In this document: one piece after another, positions 31,505 through 41,908 of the stretch
How the letters are laid out: the number at the start of each line of letters is the position of its first letter
How positions within the stretch are numbered: the first letter of the stretch is position 1
Assembly (NCBI GenBank): GCA_019313185.1
Contig: JAFDBS010000105.1
Span: 1 to 46,159 of the forward strand
Reading direction: 5' to 3'
DNA: 46,159 nucleotides
From: Deltaproteobacteria bacterium
GTDB taxonomy: Bacteria > Desulfobacterota > Desulfuromonadia > Desulfuromonadales > BM103
Program-made: the position numbers and the translations under genes
The notes under the pieces: model-generated
What the model was told of the DNA's origin: nothing
The model's database searches: none
Seen by the model: only the letters and a program-made list of their open reading frames with translations

Positions 31505-31843
31505 AAATCTCCTCCTTGTCAAAATGAAACCTTAGTAAGAAGGCTGATGACATGAGTCTTTAATTTGTGGATGGGCGGCTTTTTAGCCAAACCATATTGA
31601 AATAATATTACTTAATTAACAACAGTCAATGTTTTCGCCCTAGGACAAAATCGTAGCAACTCTCAAGAATTAAGGTAGACATGTTTTTGTTAACAAATCT
31701 TCGGAGGTTGAGGACGTAATATCCACTCGGACAGGGTACTATTATGTCGCAAAGACTTTTGGGGGACATTTGGCTCTGACATCATCCGAGGATTCCTTGG
31801 TAATAAACTTGAGAAACGCTCAATTGATCATCTTATTTGATCG

Positions 31844-32242
31844 ATGTATGCTCTTTCAAAATCCCGACACGGTACGGTTGCTCTGATACCCGATAACCAA
31901 ATTGACCTTGAATTGTTGTACATGGGGGTAGTCGGTGGTCGAGATCCGCTCAGCCTAGCATTGATTCAGCGCGTTGACAGCCGGAAGATTGTCACATTGA
32001 AGCGTTCTGGAGAACTAAGCAGCATACTTTCTTCAGATGGATTAACCTTAATCAATCGTAAAGGGGAATTGATCGACACGGGGGTCATTATCGACATCTC
32101 AAAGGTCAGTGATCTTGTTACAAGTGGAGGACGAACTCCGGCAGCAACTGCTGCATCACTTTTCGGACGTGTCATCAAGGTATCAGAGGATGGTCAAATC
32201 GTACTGTTCCTCAACGGCCGCCATATATACAGTTTCAATTGA
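31844..32242 (+). CDS. Small DisA_N/DAC (diadenylate cyclase)-like protein, possibly a 5'-truncated or disrupted gene
   Basis: SRHGTVALI ... LIDTGVIIDISK ... SGGRTPAATAASLFGRVIKVSEDGQIVLF parallels DAC layout (HDGAVII, GTRHRAAIGIS, VSEExGxI); no obvious SD; in-frame TGA just upstream. Confidence 0.5.
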   Translation: MYALSKSRHGTVALIPDNQIDLELLYMGVVGGRDPLSLALIQRVDSRKIVTLKRSGELSSILSSDGLTLINRKGELIDTGVIIDISKVSDLVTSGGRTPAATAASLFGRVIKVSEDGQIVLFLNGRHIYSFN

Positions 32243-32592
32243 TTATTGAACGTCTAAATCGAACCATTATGGCGATGTTGATTGCTAACTGAAACCCCCT
32301 TTCCACGGTTAGGACACAAACCCATTGCGGAGCAAAGAACAATCCTTCAACTGGCCGGATCATAAGAAGCAGCCGACCAGTTTCGGATGGGCGACTTTTC
32401 ATGAATTAAGGAGTTTTCAAAGATTTCCATTGTTGGAGAAGTCGGGGTTTATCTCATGTCAGGTGTTGTGGTTTATGGATAACTTAAAGAGACAAATTTC
32501 ATGACATTAGGTCTTTCAAGACAACACAAATTAGTCCCTCTTTGTACAAGAATTAATGACCTGTCAAAGAGTTAAATAAGGATAATCTGAAA

Positions 32593-32970
32593 TCACATCA
32601 GATGACAGGCACTGCACAAAGCACTCCCACTGTTATCGATCACGAGACTCTGACCCTCGTGGGGTTCTGAGCCGTGACATGTCACACAGCTAACAACCCC
32701 ATTAGGTAAGAGCAATTCTGGCGGAAGATCGTAATCAGCACGTAACATCCGGTTTCGTGCTGATTGTTCCTGATAATCAATTCCAACAACGTGACTGCCT
32801 GAATGTGAACTGCTACCGGAATCAATAATATCCTCATGGCATGAGAGACATTCTGATGAAAACTGGTCCACACCTGACAAAGAAGCTTCAGCAAGACAAG
32901 GGAACTGATTGTGAAATAAGGTAATTAAAAGTAGCGCAAAACAGTTGAGACTTAATCGCAGCGTTTTCAT
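32593..32970 (-). CDS. Small periplasmic multiheme c-type cytochrome (three CxxCH)
   Basis: Signal peptide; CLSCH, CVTCH, CSACH motifs. Confidence 0.85.
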   Translation of the reverse strand: MKTLRLSLNCFALLLITLFHNQFPCLAEASLSGVDQFSSECLSCHEDIIDSGSSSHSGSHVVGIDYQEQSARNRMLRADYDLPPELLLPNGVVSCVTCHGSEPHEGQSLVIDNSGSALCSACHLM

Positions 32971-33456
32971 TATTCAACCCTCCAGACAAGTCAGTGAACT
33001 TAACTATAACGTAAAACAGTCAAACATCATCTGTAACAACGGTTGGCCTGATTGCCGATTCGATGAGTTTTTAAGCACTCAAACTTTGTTCTCCACAGCC
33101 GTTGGTGAAAGAACCCGACGGTTCAAGAGGTAACAAACCAAGGGCAAAACTTTTTTATGGAGGTTGCGGAGAGGACGTTTCGACCCGTCTGCCAAGACAA
33201 TCCGTTGATGCTCTCTACGACATCTAACTTCTCAACAAAATAATCTGTGGCAACCCGAAAAGGTCTCACCAGAAACCCATAAAACTGACTTGTGCATATG
33301 CACACTCTAACAAAAAGGGCATCTCATAACAGCCTTTCTTAAAGAATTAAAGTCGTCTCCAAAACATCAATCAAGAATAAGCCTTTTCCTCTACCCTCTC
33401 TGACATTCATCAAAGCAATCTTTAAATCTCGGCTCTTTGAACCAAACACAGGCCCC

Positions 33457-35193
33457 TTAATTGTCCCGCACATTAAGTTTGAGAACCTTCTGGTTGTAAG
33501 TTAAAAGAAGATCACTCTTTTTTAAGATACCAAGCAACTCACCATTTCTGGAGAGCACAGGAAGCGTTGAAATCTGTTTTCCTTCAAAAATTTCGAAGGC
33601 GGTTTCAAAGTTGTCATCAGGTCGAACAATCACGACCCGCTTTGTCATAATCTCTGACGCGACAACAAGCTTGCCGAGTTCACCGACTTCAGCAAGAAAA
33701 CCTTTTAGGTCACTCATCGTCAACATCCCAACCAAACCGCCTTGATAATCCAAGACAGGAAAATGCGGGTAAGAACTTTTCTCTGCTTTATCCAAAATGT
33801 CAACGAGAAGCATGTCCTGCCGAATTGATTCAAAATTCTTAATCATGAATTTGTCAACCTCCATGGAACGAAGGAGGTTGACATCTCGCCCACGAACCAT
33901 TCGTATGCCCTTACGCAAAAGCTTCGTTTCGTAAATGGAATACCCATAGAATTTTTGCACTGTAACCAAACTGGTAATGCAGCAAGTCATTAAAGGCAGA
34001 ATGATTTCAAAGTTATAGGTGAGTTCGAAAATCGTGAAAATTGCAGTGATTGGCGCCAAGGTCGTACCTGCGACAACCGCACCCATTCCAATAAGGCTGT
34101 AAGCGGCGACTGTACCAATATGCCCAGGAATGACTTGAGCAATCATCGCGCCATAAAAACCACCCAACAAAGACCCCAAAACGAGAGATGGGGCAAAAAT
34201 CCCGCCGGAAAATCCGGCGCCAACCGAACTGGCGGTCGCCAGAAGTTTCAAGCCGAGAACGGTCAACATCAATAAAACGCTCATTTGGGAGGTCAATGTC
34301 AGATTGATCGTTTCATAGCCAACTCCCAAGACATGTGGCCAGCCTATAGCTATGAGCCCAAGGAGTAACCCAGCAATGGCAGGTCGCAGTGAAAAAGGGA
34401 TCTTTGCTTTGGCGAAAAGGTCTTCTACAAATGATACCGATAGAATAAATAGAACAGACAGTAGCCCGGCGAAAAAACCGAGCAGAGCATAAAGAGGAAG
34501 CTCCCCGTAGCTGACCATTTCAAACAAGGGGACTTGAAAAGTAGGTAGGCTGCCAAGGAAATGATGTGAGACCACCGTGGCTGTGACTGCAGAGATGGCA
34601 ATATGGCTGAGATAACTGACATGAAAATCCACGAGGATGATTTCTGCTGCGAACAACATGCCTGCCATTGGTGCATTAAAAGTTGCAGCTATTCCGGAAG
34701 CTGCGCCGCAAGCAAGAAAGACTCGCTTCCACTCTGCCGGCAGTTTGATAAGTTGTGCCAAAGAGGATCCTACAGAAGACCCAATATGCACCACAGGTCC
34801 TTCCCGTCCTACAGATGCACCACATCCGATTGAAAGCGATGTGAAAATTGTTTTGAATAAGGCAGTACGGTATTTGATGTTTCCTTCCCTGTTGACAACA
34901 GCTTCAATGACATCTGGCACACCTGCTCCCCGTGACTCAGGGGAAAAACGACTAATCAATGGACCGATCACCAAGCCACCTATCGCAGGCATGGCCAGAA
35001 TAAGGAACCAAGGATAGTGCCTGTTAACGTCCAGCAAGGCCAGTGGATCCGGCCAAAAGAAGCTTGTTGTCAAAAGCAAAAGGTAACGGAAAGCGACAGC
35101 CAGAATGCCTGTGATAAAGCCAATCAGTATCGCAACGATGAGCAGAAAAATTAGATTTTCACGACTAGGCCTTGATTTCCAGGTGAATCTCAC
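33457..35193 (-). CDS. ClC chloride channel/transporter with C-terminal CBS pair
   Basis: SRGAGVPDVIEAV, GREGPVVHIGSSVGS, GFSGGIFAPSLVLG; two CBS repeats at C-terminus; GTG start. Confidence 0.93.
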   Translation of the reverse strand: MRFTWKSRPSRENLIFLLIVAILIGFITGILAVAFRYLLLLTTSFFWPDPLALLDVNRHYPWFLILAMPAIGGLVIGPLISRFSPESRGAGVPDVIEAVVNREGNIKYRTALFKTIFTSLSIGCGASVGREGPVVHIGSSVGSSLAQLIKLPAEWKRVFLACGAASGIAATFNAPMAGMLFAAEIILVDFHVSYLSHIAISAVTATVVSHHFLGSLPTFQVPLFEMVSYGELPLYALLGFFAGLLSVLFILSVSFVEDLFAKAKIPFSLRPAIAGLLLGLIAIGWPHVLGVGYETINLTLTSQMSVLLMLTVLGLKLLATASSVGAGFSGGIFAPSLVLGSLLGGFYGAMIAQVIPGHIGTVAAYSLIGMGAVVAGTTLAPITAIFTIFELTYNFEIILPLMTCCITSLVTVQKFYGYSIYETKLLRKGIRMVRGRDVNLLRSMEVDKFMIKNFESIRQDMLLVDILDKAEKSSYPHFPVLDYQGGLVGMLTMSDLKGFLAEVGELGKLVVASEIMTKRVVIVRPDDNFETAFEIFEGKQISTLPVLSRNGELLGILKKSDLLLTYNQKVLKLNVRDN

Positions 35194-35276
35194 AGCAAGG
35201 AGTTCTCCTGTTAGTCAGATTTAGTAAACCTTAGCACGGCAATTTTTGTTTGTCAGCAATTAGTCAGCTGTCGCAG

Positions 35277-35828
35277 CTAGTTGGGCTTTAAGATAACCAA
35301 AACGATTTCCCCGACCTCAAGGCCTAATTTTGACATTCTAGCTTCATTGATAAGCGTTCGCTCGTCAACGAGATACATTCTGTCATCAATCGCCACTTTG
35401 ATTGTGGAATCTTCGTAAGGGACCTCAAGGACATATCGCAAAAACATCGCATTGCCAGCGACCTCCCCTTTTGCTTCGCCTACCACATCGCCGGCCATGC
35501 CGATGAATTGCCCTTGTCCCTGGCGCATTAAAGTCCAGATTCGTTGCTGTCTTTCCCCGTCATCAAAAATGAAATCCTCAATCAGCGTTCCCACTGTTCC
35601 TTCCCAATAGGCCTGAATCTCGGCGTTAAAATAACGGACGACTTTACCAAACCGGTCTTTGACAACGCCATGGGCCGTCAAAAATCCGTTAAAAAATTCT
35701 TCGGGAACCAACTGGGGTGTTCGACCCGTATAATCCTTGACTTGAACCGTACTACAGCCTGGAAGAAGAATAACCAGTGAGATCAAGGAGACTATCATCC
35801 AGATAATGGGTTTCTTGATTGCCAGCAT
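35277..35828 (-). CDS. DUF3833-like lipoprotein
   Basis: LLPGCSTVQVKDYTGRTPQLVPEEFFNGFLTAHGVVKDRFGKVVRYF...EDFIFDDGERQQRIW. Confidence 0.75.
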   Translation of the reverse strand: MLAIKKPIIWMIVSLISLVILLPGCSTVQVKDYTGRTPQLVPEEFFNGFLTAHGVVKDRFGKVVRYFNAEIQAYWEGTVGTLIEDFIFDDGERQQRIWTLMRQGQGQFIGMAGDVVGEAKGEVAGNAMFLRYVLEVPYEDSTIKVAIDDRMYLVDERTLINEARMSKLGLEVGEIVLVILKPN

Positions 35829-35987
35829 ATAGTTTCTCTCCTCTGACTTTTTGGATTCTAAACAGCGCCGCGTCATCAAAAGATAATGGCCAGTGAACCT
35901 GACCTAAGTGCCTGCCTATCCCTGAGAAACCAAAAACAGTTTTCTGCCAGCGGAGCCTGAAATTGCGAATACGAAGGACAATGCAAT

Positions 35988-36419
35988 TCATCTGCTCTCG
36001 GTGAGAGGCGCACAAGTCCAACCCTCTTGACCTTTTTCGAGAATCATCAAACGTTCGTCAGGGATTCCTTTCTTTAGTAAATATTCATAGGTGCGTTCAG
36101 CGCCACCAGCGCCACGCGGGCAAACGATTATAACTGGATCGTTATTGTTATAGATTTGTTGGACGACCTTCTCTAGTTTCGCCCGATCAGAATCAGTCTT
36201 GACGGGATAAGCGTAAGTCGGTTCAGCTCCTTTGATATGATGTTGACTGAACTCGTCCTCAACCTGAATGTCGACAATATTGGTCGGCATTTTGGCTGTC
36301 AGACGGTTTTCAAGGTCTTTGGCGCTTATATAATTGTATTTGTCATCTTTGGCGGATAAGGCCTCAGCCAAAAGAAAAATTGATAGGAATAAAACAAAGC
36401 AGTAAAATTGTTTAGTCAT
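35988..36419 (-). CDS. Secreted rhodanese-like domain protein
   Basis: Signal peptide; NIVDIQVEDEFSQHHIKGAEPTY ... PVIIVCPRGAGGAERTYEYLLKKGI. Confidence 0.8.
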   Translation of the reverse strand: MTKQFYCFVLFLSIFLLAEALSAKDDKYNYISAKDLENRLTAKMPTNIVDIQVEDEFSQHHIKGAEPTYAYPVKTDSDRAKLEKVVQQIYNNNDPVIIVCPRGAGGAERTYEYLLKKGIPDERLMILEKGQEGWTCAPLTESR

Positions 36420-36570
36420 AATTCACTCCTCCAACTTGGCTTGTAGTCGTCAACACAAACGGTAGTGAAACATTCTTTGGAGATTAATGAAGCGCTTTAT
36501 AAAGCCAGTGTATTTGATGATTGGCTAGAAGAGCAAGGGCGACTTTTGATCAAGAGAGAGACTTGAGACG

Positions 36571-37056
36571 TTGAAATCCTCTTATGACAGATCAACAAAA
36601 TTGGAATCTCAGCCTGGCACATATGCTCTGGTCCTAAACAACAACTCAAAGAAGAAGGTGAAGATTGGTCGTTGGGGTTTTCTTCAAGTAGGCCAAGGGC
36701 ACTATATTTATGTCGGCAGTGCCCACGGTCCGGGAGGTCTTTTGTCAAGAGTGTCAAGGCACCTCCGTAGCACCAAATCCAAGCATTGGCATATAGATTA
36801 TCTTCTTGAGTACTCAACCCCCATATCCGTTTTTTACACCTATAACAGGGATCGTCTTGAACACAGATGGGCAGAGGGCATAATCAAAATGGATGGTTTC
36901 ACACCAATTATCGGATTTGGATGTAGTGACTGTAACTGTCAAACACATTTATTTTTTTGTAATGCTAACCCACCTCACGAGTTGTTTTCTAAATTGCTCG
37001 AAGGCAATGTTGAAAGGCTGGTTATTCAGTCTGCCGGCAATTCACTAAAGAATTAA
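36571..37056 (+). CDS. GIY-YIG family DUF123 protein
   Basis: PGTYALVLNNN ... GHYIYVGSAHGPGGLLSRVSRHLR ... KHWHIDYLL ... GFGCSDCNCQTHLF. Confidence 0.85.
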   Translation: MKSSYDRSTKLESQPGTYALVLNNNSKKKVKIGRWGFLQVGQGHYIYVGSAHGPGGLLSRVSRHLRSTKSKHWHIDYLLEYSTPISVFYTYNRDRLEHRWAEGIIKMDGFTPIIGFGCSDCNCQTHLFFCNANPPHELFSKLLEGNVERLVIQSAGNSLKN

Positions 37057-37215
37057 CTCAAGCCTCCCCCTTACGGTTATTCTATCAATTCTTTTACAAT
37101 TTATCTTTCACGGAAAGGTTTAGTTCCGTTTGGGTGAGAACGTTGCAGTTCTATGGTGCAATTATTCCATATTGGCCACGTTGACACGATTTGACGCTGA
37201 TACATAAAATAGATC

Positions 37216-38219
37216 ATGGATTCATTGACCCAAATAACTTTAGGTGCGGCCGTTGGCGAAGCTGTTTTAGGTAGGCAGGTTGGCCGCAAAGCAATGTTCT
37301 GGGGTGCAGTGTGCGGAACCTTGCCAGACCTTGATGTTCTCATTAAATTTGGGGACCCAGTTATGGATTTTACGTTACATCGAAGTTTTAGCCATTCAAT
37401 TTTTGTCCTGACACTGCTAACACCCTTTTTCGCCTGGTTAATCGTCAAGCTGCATCCACCTGACAGAGCGTTCAAAAGACAGTGGGCCAAACTTATATGG
37501 CTTGCTTTCATGACCCATATCTTTCTCGACTGCTTTACAGTATACGGCACTCAAATTTTCTGGCCGCTCTGGAACTATCCGATAGGCTGGGGGTCGGTTT
37601 TTATTATCGATCCTATTTATACTGTTTTTCTACTTTGCGGAGTTATTGCTGTTTTGGCAATGGGTCGTGAAAACAATTTAAAATATCGTCTGAACCATTC
37701 AGGTTTGGTGCTCAGCTCAGTCTATTTGATCTGGAGTATCGTGGCCCAGCAGTATGCCATAAAAACGGCAGAGGCCTCCCTTGCTCGCCAATCAATTCAA
37801 TATAGTCAACTGCTCGTTGTCGCCACCCCATTAAACACTTTCCTCTGGCGACTCATTGCCCTTCAATCTGATGGAAATTATTATGAGGGGTTTTACACTT
37901 TACTTGACCAGTCTCAAGATGTGTTTTTGGAAGAGCATGTTAGTCACAATGGTCTATTAGCCGAATTAGACCAACATTGGCCAGTCATGAGACTGAAATG
38001 GTTTACCAAAGGTTTTTCAAGGTCTGGCAACATTCTGATGGAATAGCGATGAGTGACCTACGCATGGGCATAGAACCAAACTATGTCTTCTCTTTTATCG
38101 TTGCCAAAAGCTCAAACCCTCATACTTTACCCATCAAGTCTGAGCGTATCAGCCAAAAGCGAGATGTGGCTTTACTGAAAAAAATCTGGGGAAGGATATG
38201 GTCCTCAGGTATGTATTGA
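37216..38219 (+). pseudogene. YdjM/DUF457-like membrane-bound metal-dependent hydrolase, apparent frameshift near 38013-38017
   Basis: MDSLTQITLGAAVGEAVLGRQVGRKA...PDLDVL...HRSFSHSI; family-like C-terminus (FFKVWQHSDGIAMSDLRMGIEPNYVFSF) continues in another frame. Confidence 0.75.
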
Positions 38220-38279
38220 AAGTTTCAAATGAATCTCTCATTATCGAATGGCCAACCAATCAATGATCAGGAGCCTGCC

Positions 38280-39227
38280 TTAATCCTCCTCCTCATAAAT
38301 AAATTTCTCAGCCATTTCAACAGCTTCTTTGGTCCCAATAAAAATAGGGGCAAGCATATCAAGCCGTTCCGGCACGATATCAAGTATACGCTGGCGACCT
38401 GTTGACGCCGCACCTCCTGCCTGCTCGATCAAAAAAGCCATCGGATTCAGCTCATACAAAAGTCGCAACTTTCCCGCAGGAGCATCAGTCAGATGAGGGT
38501 ACATGAACAGCCCTCCACGTTTAAGGAGGACTTGATTGATATCGGGAACAAAGCCTCCTGAATAGCGAAGCTTGGTACCCATTTTTTCAAGGTATTGAGC
38601 AAACTTCTTGGTGCCAGGCGTGTATTTGCTCCGTAATCCGCCCGGCGAATAGATTTTAGCGGGGCCGGCCATGCGAATATTTTCATAATTAAGAGTATAT
38701 TCCATCAGGCTGTTCATACCGAATTCATGGACGCCACGACCAGTTGAATAAACCAGAGTTGTTCGCGGTCCATAAAGGATATACATCGCGGCAACCTGAT
38801 TTCGACCGGGCTGGAGAAGATTACTGCCCTTGTAGATTGAAATAATCGTTCCGACGGCCAAGTTGACATCAACCAGTGACGACCCATCCAGTGGATCGAA
38901 TGCCACTGAGTATTTCTCTTCATTATTTGGGTCAATTTCAACCACTTGGCCACTTTCTTCAGAAACCAAATTGGCAACGACTTCGGAATGTGTCAGGCGT
39001 TTAATAAGTATCCGGTCGGACAGAACATCAAGTGCGAGCTGCTTTTCCCCGTAGAGATTGGATGTCCCGGCCATGCCAAGGTCGCCCGTTCGAATGGCAT
39101 TGATGATATATTTAGATGCGTCAGCAATTTCGCAGATCAGTCTTGTCAGGTCCCGGTCTTCGTGTTTCTCTCTCAAATGGCGGCGCAAGTCTATGTGTAG
39201 CGGGGTTCTCCCAGGGTCTGATAACAT
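38280..39227 (-). CDS. fbp: Fructose-1,6-bisphosphatase class 1
   Basis: SEESGQVVEI, SVAFDPLDGSSLVDVNLAVGTIISIY, YSGGFVPDINQVLLKRGGLFMYP, ELNPMAFLIEQAGGAASTG. Confidence 0.96.
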   Translation of the reverse strand: MLSDPGRTPLHIDLRRHLREKHEDRDLTRLICEIADASKYIINAIRTGDLGMAGTSNLYGEKQLALDVLSDRILIKRLTHSEVVANLVSEESGQVVEIDPNNEEKYSVAFDPLDGSSLVDVNLAVGTIISIYKGSNLLQPGRNQVAAMYILYGPRTTLVYSTGRGVHEFGMNSLMEYTLNYENIRMAGPAKIYSPGGLRSKYTPGTKKFAQYLEKMGTKLRYSGGFVPDINQVLLKRGGLFMYPHLTDAPAGKLRLLYELNPMAFLIEQAGGAASTGRQRILDIVPERLDMLAPIFIGTKEAVEMAEKFIYEEED

Positions 39228-39376
39228 TGGACCATCCTTTCCAAACTAAAATAAATCTAAGGCAGTTTAGAACAATCCGATCAGATGAGCAAGTCTCCTG
39301 TCTGAAACAAGTAACTTCCAACTCTTGACGTTTGTCATAGGCCTGATAAGATTTTTTAAAAAATTAAGGACTAAAC

Positions 39377-39820
39377 TTGTTTATGGAAACTCGCGAGAAC
39401 AAACCAAACAACAAAACGGGCGAAGATACAGGTCATGAATCTGTAAACAGCGATTCTGTCCAGCCAACTGAGGAACATCCTGATCGTTTCAAAGAAACCA
39501 CAGAAAAGCTTTGGGACAGCACAAGGCAGGTGTGGACAACAGCAACGTTCAAGGCTGGGCAGTATAAACTATTGGTTCAAAAGAAGATTGATCTTTCCGC
39601 AGTACACAAAAAAATAAGTGTCGCCCATGGAGACCTTGGTCGCCTGATTGATGATCTTCGCAGTCAAGGGAAAAAAAACATCATGAATCTGGGCGAGGTG
39701 AAAGAGCTTTTAAATCAAATAGACAGCCTCAAGGCGACAGCCGCCGCATTGGAGGAAGAGGTTGAAACCATCAAAACTGCTGCCCCTCCCCCATCTGGTT
39801 CGCAAGATACCGGACAATGA
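39377..39820 (+). CDS. Hypothetical coiled-coil protein
   Basis: Charged, helical 147-aa ORF with codon-like composition; no recognised domain. Confidence 0.6.
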   Translation: MFMETRENKPNNKTGEDTGHESVNSDSVQPTEEHPDRFKETTEKLWDSTRQVWTTATFKAGQYKLLVQKKIDLSAVHKKISVAHGDLGRLIDDLRSQGKKNIMNLGEVKELLNQIDSLKATAAALEEEVETIKTAAPPPSGSQDTGQ

Positions 39821-39858
39821 TTGTTTTTTAAAGTAGCCGATTTAGCCTCTGGGACAAA

Positions 39859-41103
39859 TCAGTGAATCGAATTCCGCCATTCATTTTCAATCGTTTCCCA
39901 GTTGACACCATAGTCACCATAGGATGTCTCGAACGCGACTTTTAGGGGGACGTTTTTGCTGGTTAAGATTAACAACTCCTTGAATGGATAGCTGCCGAAG
40001 TTTTCGATCAGAAATAGAACCATTGAATAACTTTGCTCATATGCAAGAGGTACTTGTGCGGTCGGTAAACTCATAAACGATTCGGAAAGTGTAGTCCATG
40101 AAAGCAGCTGATTTTGCTGCGCCGCTGATTTGAGTTGCAAAACTGGAGGATCGAAATGCTGGCGCCCGCACACTTCGGCGTACCCTTCATTTATCCAAGT
40201 GGGCACCTGGCTGTTACCGAGTTTATCAATTAATACATGGGCATACTCATGAAACAATAAAGCTTTTAATTTAGGGGTCATTGTCGACAGACCACCCAAA
40301 GGGATGCGAATTTTGCCGTCGTAAACCGCACCGGCCCAATCGGGTGAAAGGGTGACGGCATTGAAGTCTTGGCGGCTGTACAACAAAACCGGGATTTTAA
40401 ACTCTGGAAAAAAATCGAGTTCCGCCCCGACCCAGCGGTACGCGTCATTCAGGACCTCAAGGATATCTGCAATCAATTCGCTTTGTCCTTCATCAACAAA
40501 AGATAGCTCAAACAACCCTTGGTGTTCTTTTGCCATCTTTTTTTCGACTTCCCATTCACGCTGAAGTTTTTCTAAAAACTGTACATTTTTATCGCTTCCT
40601 GGCATCGCAGAGGCCTGTTCAAGAGTATCAATAGCTTTACGCAATCGCCCATTGGCATAGTGGATTTTGCTAAGCAACTCATAAAATGCGATTTGACTCG
40701 AATCCATTGCTATTGCCGTCAAGACTGCCGACTCGGAATCGTCTAGTCGTCCCAGATGAAAACTTGCGATGGCAAGGCCGAACCAAACCCGCGTGTCATC
40801 TTCCCTAAATTTTAACCCCTCGTCGAAAGACATTTTCGCTTCAATGTAACGCCCTGCTTGCAGATGCTCCTGACCGACTCCAAGGTAAGCAAGCCCAATC
40901 AACGGCCAAATATCAGCTGGTCTGAGAGCCCGGGATTCTGCTTCATGGAAATCTTCAAGCGCTTTCTGGTACTCACGGTTTTGGATATGACCGATTCCAT
41001 CGGATACCAATTTTTCAACTGAGCAATAACTTTCTGCGGGCAAAATGCACGTCAGAATAAGGCAAAAAAAGATTGAGGCCCGATGTGGAAAGCTATTCAT
41101 CAT
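39859..41103 (-). CDS. TPR-repeat protein with C-terminal gluzincin (peptidase MA-like) domain
   Basis: Signal peptide; TPR-like repeats; LLFHEYAHVLIDKLGNSQVPTWINEGYAE (HExxH + downstream E). Confidence 0.85.
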   Translation of the reverse strand: MMNSFPHRASIFFCLILTCILPAESYCSVEKLVSDGIGHIQNREYQKALEDFHEAESRALRPADIWPLIGLAYLGVGQEHLQAGRYIEAKMSFDEGLKFREDDTRVWFGLAIASFHLGRLDDSESAVLTAIAMDSSQIAFYELLSKIHYANGRLRKAIDTLEQASAMPGSDKNVQFLEKLQREWEVEKKMAKEHQGLFELSFVDEGQSELIADILEVLNDAYRWVGAELDFFPEFKIPVLLYSRQDFNAVTLSPDWAGAVYDGKIRIPLGGLSTMTPKLKALLFHEYAHVLIDKLGNSQVPTWINEGYAEVCGRQHFDPPVLQLKSAAQQNQLLSWTTLSESFMSLPTAQVPLAYEQSYSMVLFLIENFGSYPFKELLILTSKNVPLKVAFETSYGDYGVNWETIENEWRNSIH

Positions 41104-41888
41104 GAATGTGGTTTGGAGAGCCGCCGGCCCTTTTGAAGCAACGTTAACATCTGCAGATGGATATGGCCGTTTGTGGCCAAGCATTCACCTCTGTCCAGTG
41201 CCATCGGTTGACCATCAAAATCCGAGACCAAGCCACCAGCTTCTTCGACAATTAACTTGCCGGCAGCCAAATCCCATGGCTTAAGGTTCATTTCCCAAAA
41301 CCCGTCAAACCTCCCAGCTGCTACAGAGGCTAAATCAAGGCTTGCAACACCAGGACGCCGACATGCCTGGGCAACTTTTTGGAAGGTTTCGAAATTGTCA
41401 TAATTGTTGACTTCGCTATCTTTGTGGTCATAGGCAAACCCGGTCGCTAGCAATGATTGGCCTAACTGGTCAGTTTTTGAAATTGAAATCCGATGGTTAT
41501 TAAGAAACGCCCCGCGTCCCAGTTCAGCATAGTAAATTTCCCCAACATAAGGGTTGTAAACAGCGCCAAGGGTGAGCTTACCGCTTACTTCAAGTGCAAT
41601 TGAGACAGCGAACCAGGGAAAGCCATGGGCAAAATTAGTGGTACCATCAAGAGGGTCAATGATCCAGCAATAGTTTGAATTTCGCAGTCCGTAATCTTTT
41701 TCCTCGGCAATGAAATCATGGTCAGGAAAGTGGTTTTGCAGAGTTTCGACGATGTATGTTTCAACCGTCAAGTCCGCCTCTGTGACCAAATCATAGTCTC
41801 CCTTGTAGCTTATCTTTGTGCCCTGTTCAAACATCTGCATCAGAAGCTGTCCTGCGCTTTTTGTCACTTGCAAGAGAACGTTTTTCAT
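41100..41888 (-). CDS. Inositol monophosphatase family protein
   Basis: IAEEKDYG, WIIDPLDGTTNFAHGFPWFAVSIAL, KPWDLAAGKLIVEEAGG; GGAG before ATG 41888. Confidence 0.93.
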   Translation of the reverse strand: MKNVLLQVTKSAGQLLMQMFEQGTKISYKGDYDLVTEADLTVETYIVETLQNHFPDHDFIAEEKDYGLRNSNYCWIIDPLDGTTNFAHGFPWFAVSIALEVSGKLTLGAVYNPYVGEIYYAELGRGAFLNNHRISISKTDQLGQSLLATGFAYDHKDSEVNNYDNFETFQKVAQACRRPGVASLDLASVAAGRFDGFWEMNLKPWDLAAGKLIVEEAGGLVSDFDGQPMALDRGECLATNGHIHLQMLTLLQKGRRLSKPHS

Positions 41889-41908
41889 AAAAATCTCCAT
41901 TGACAGGA

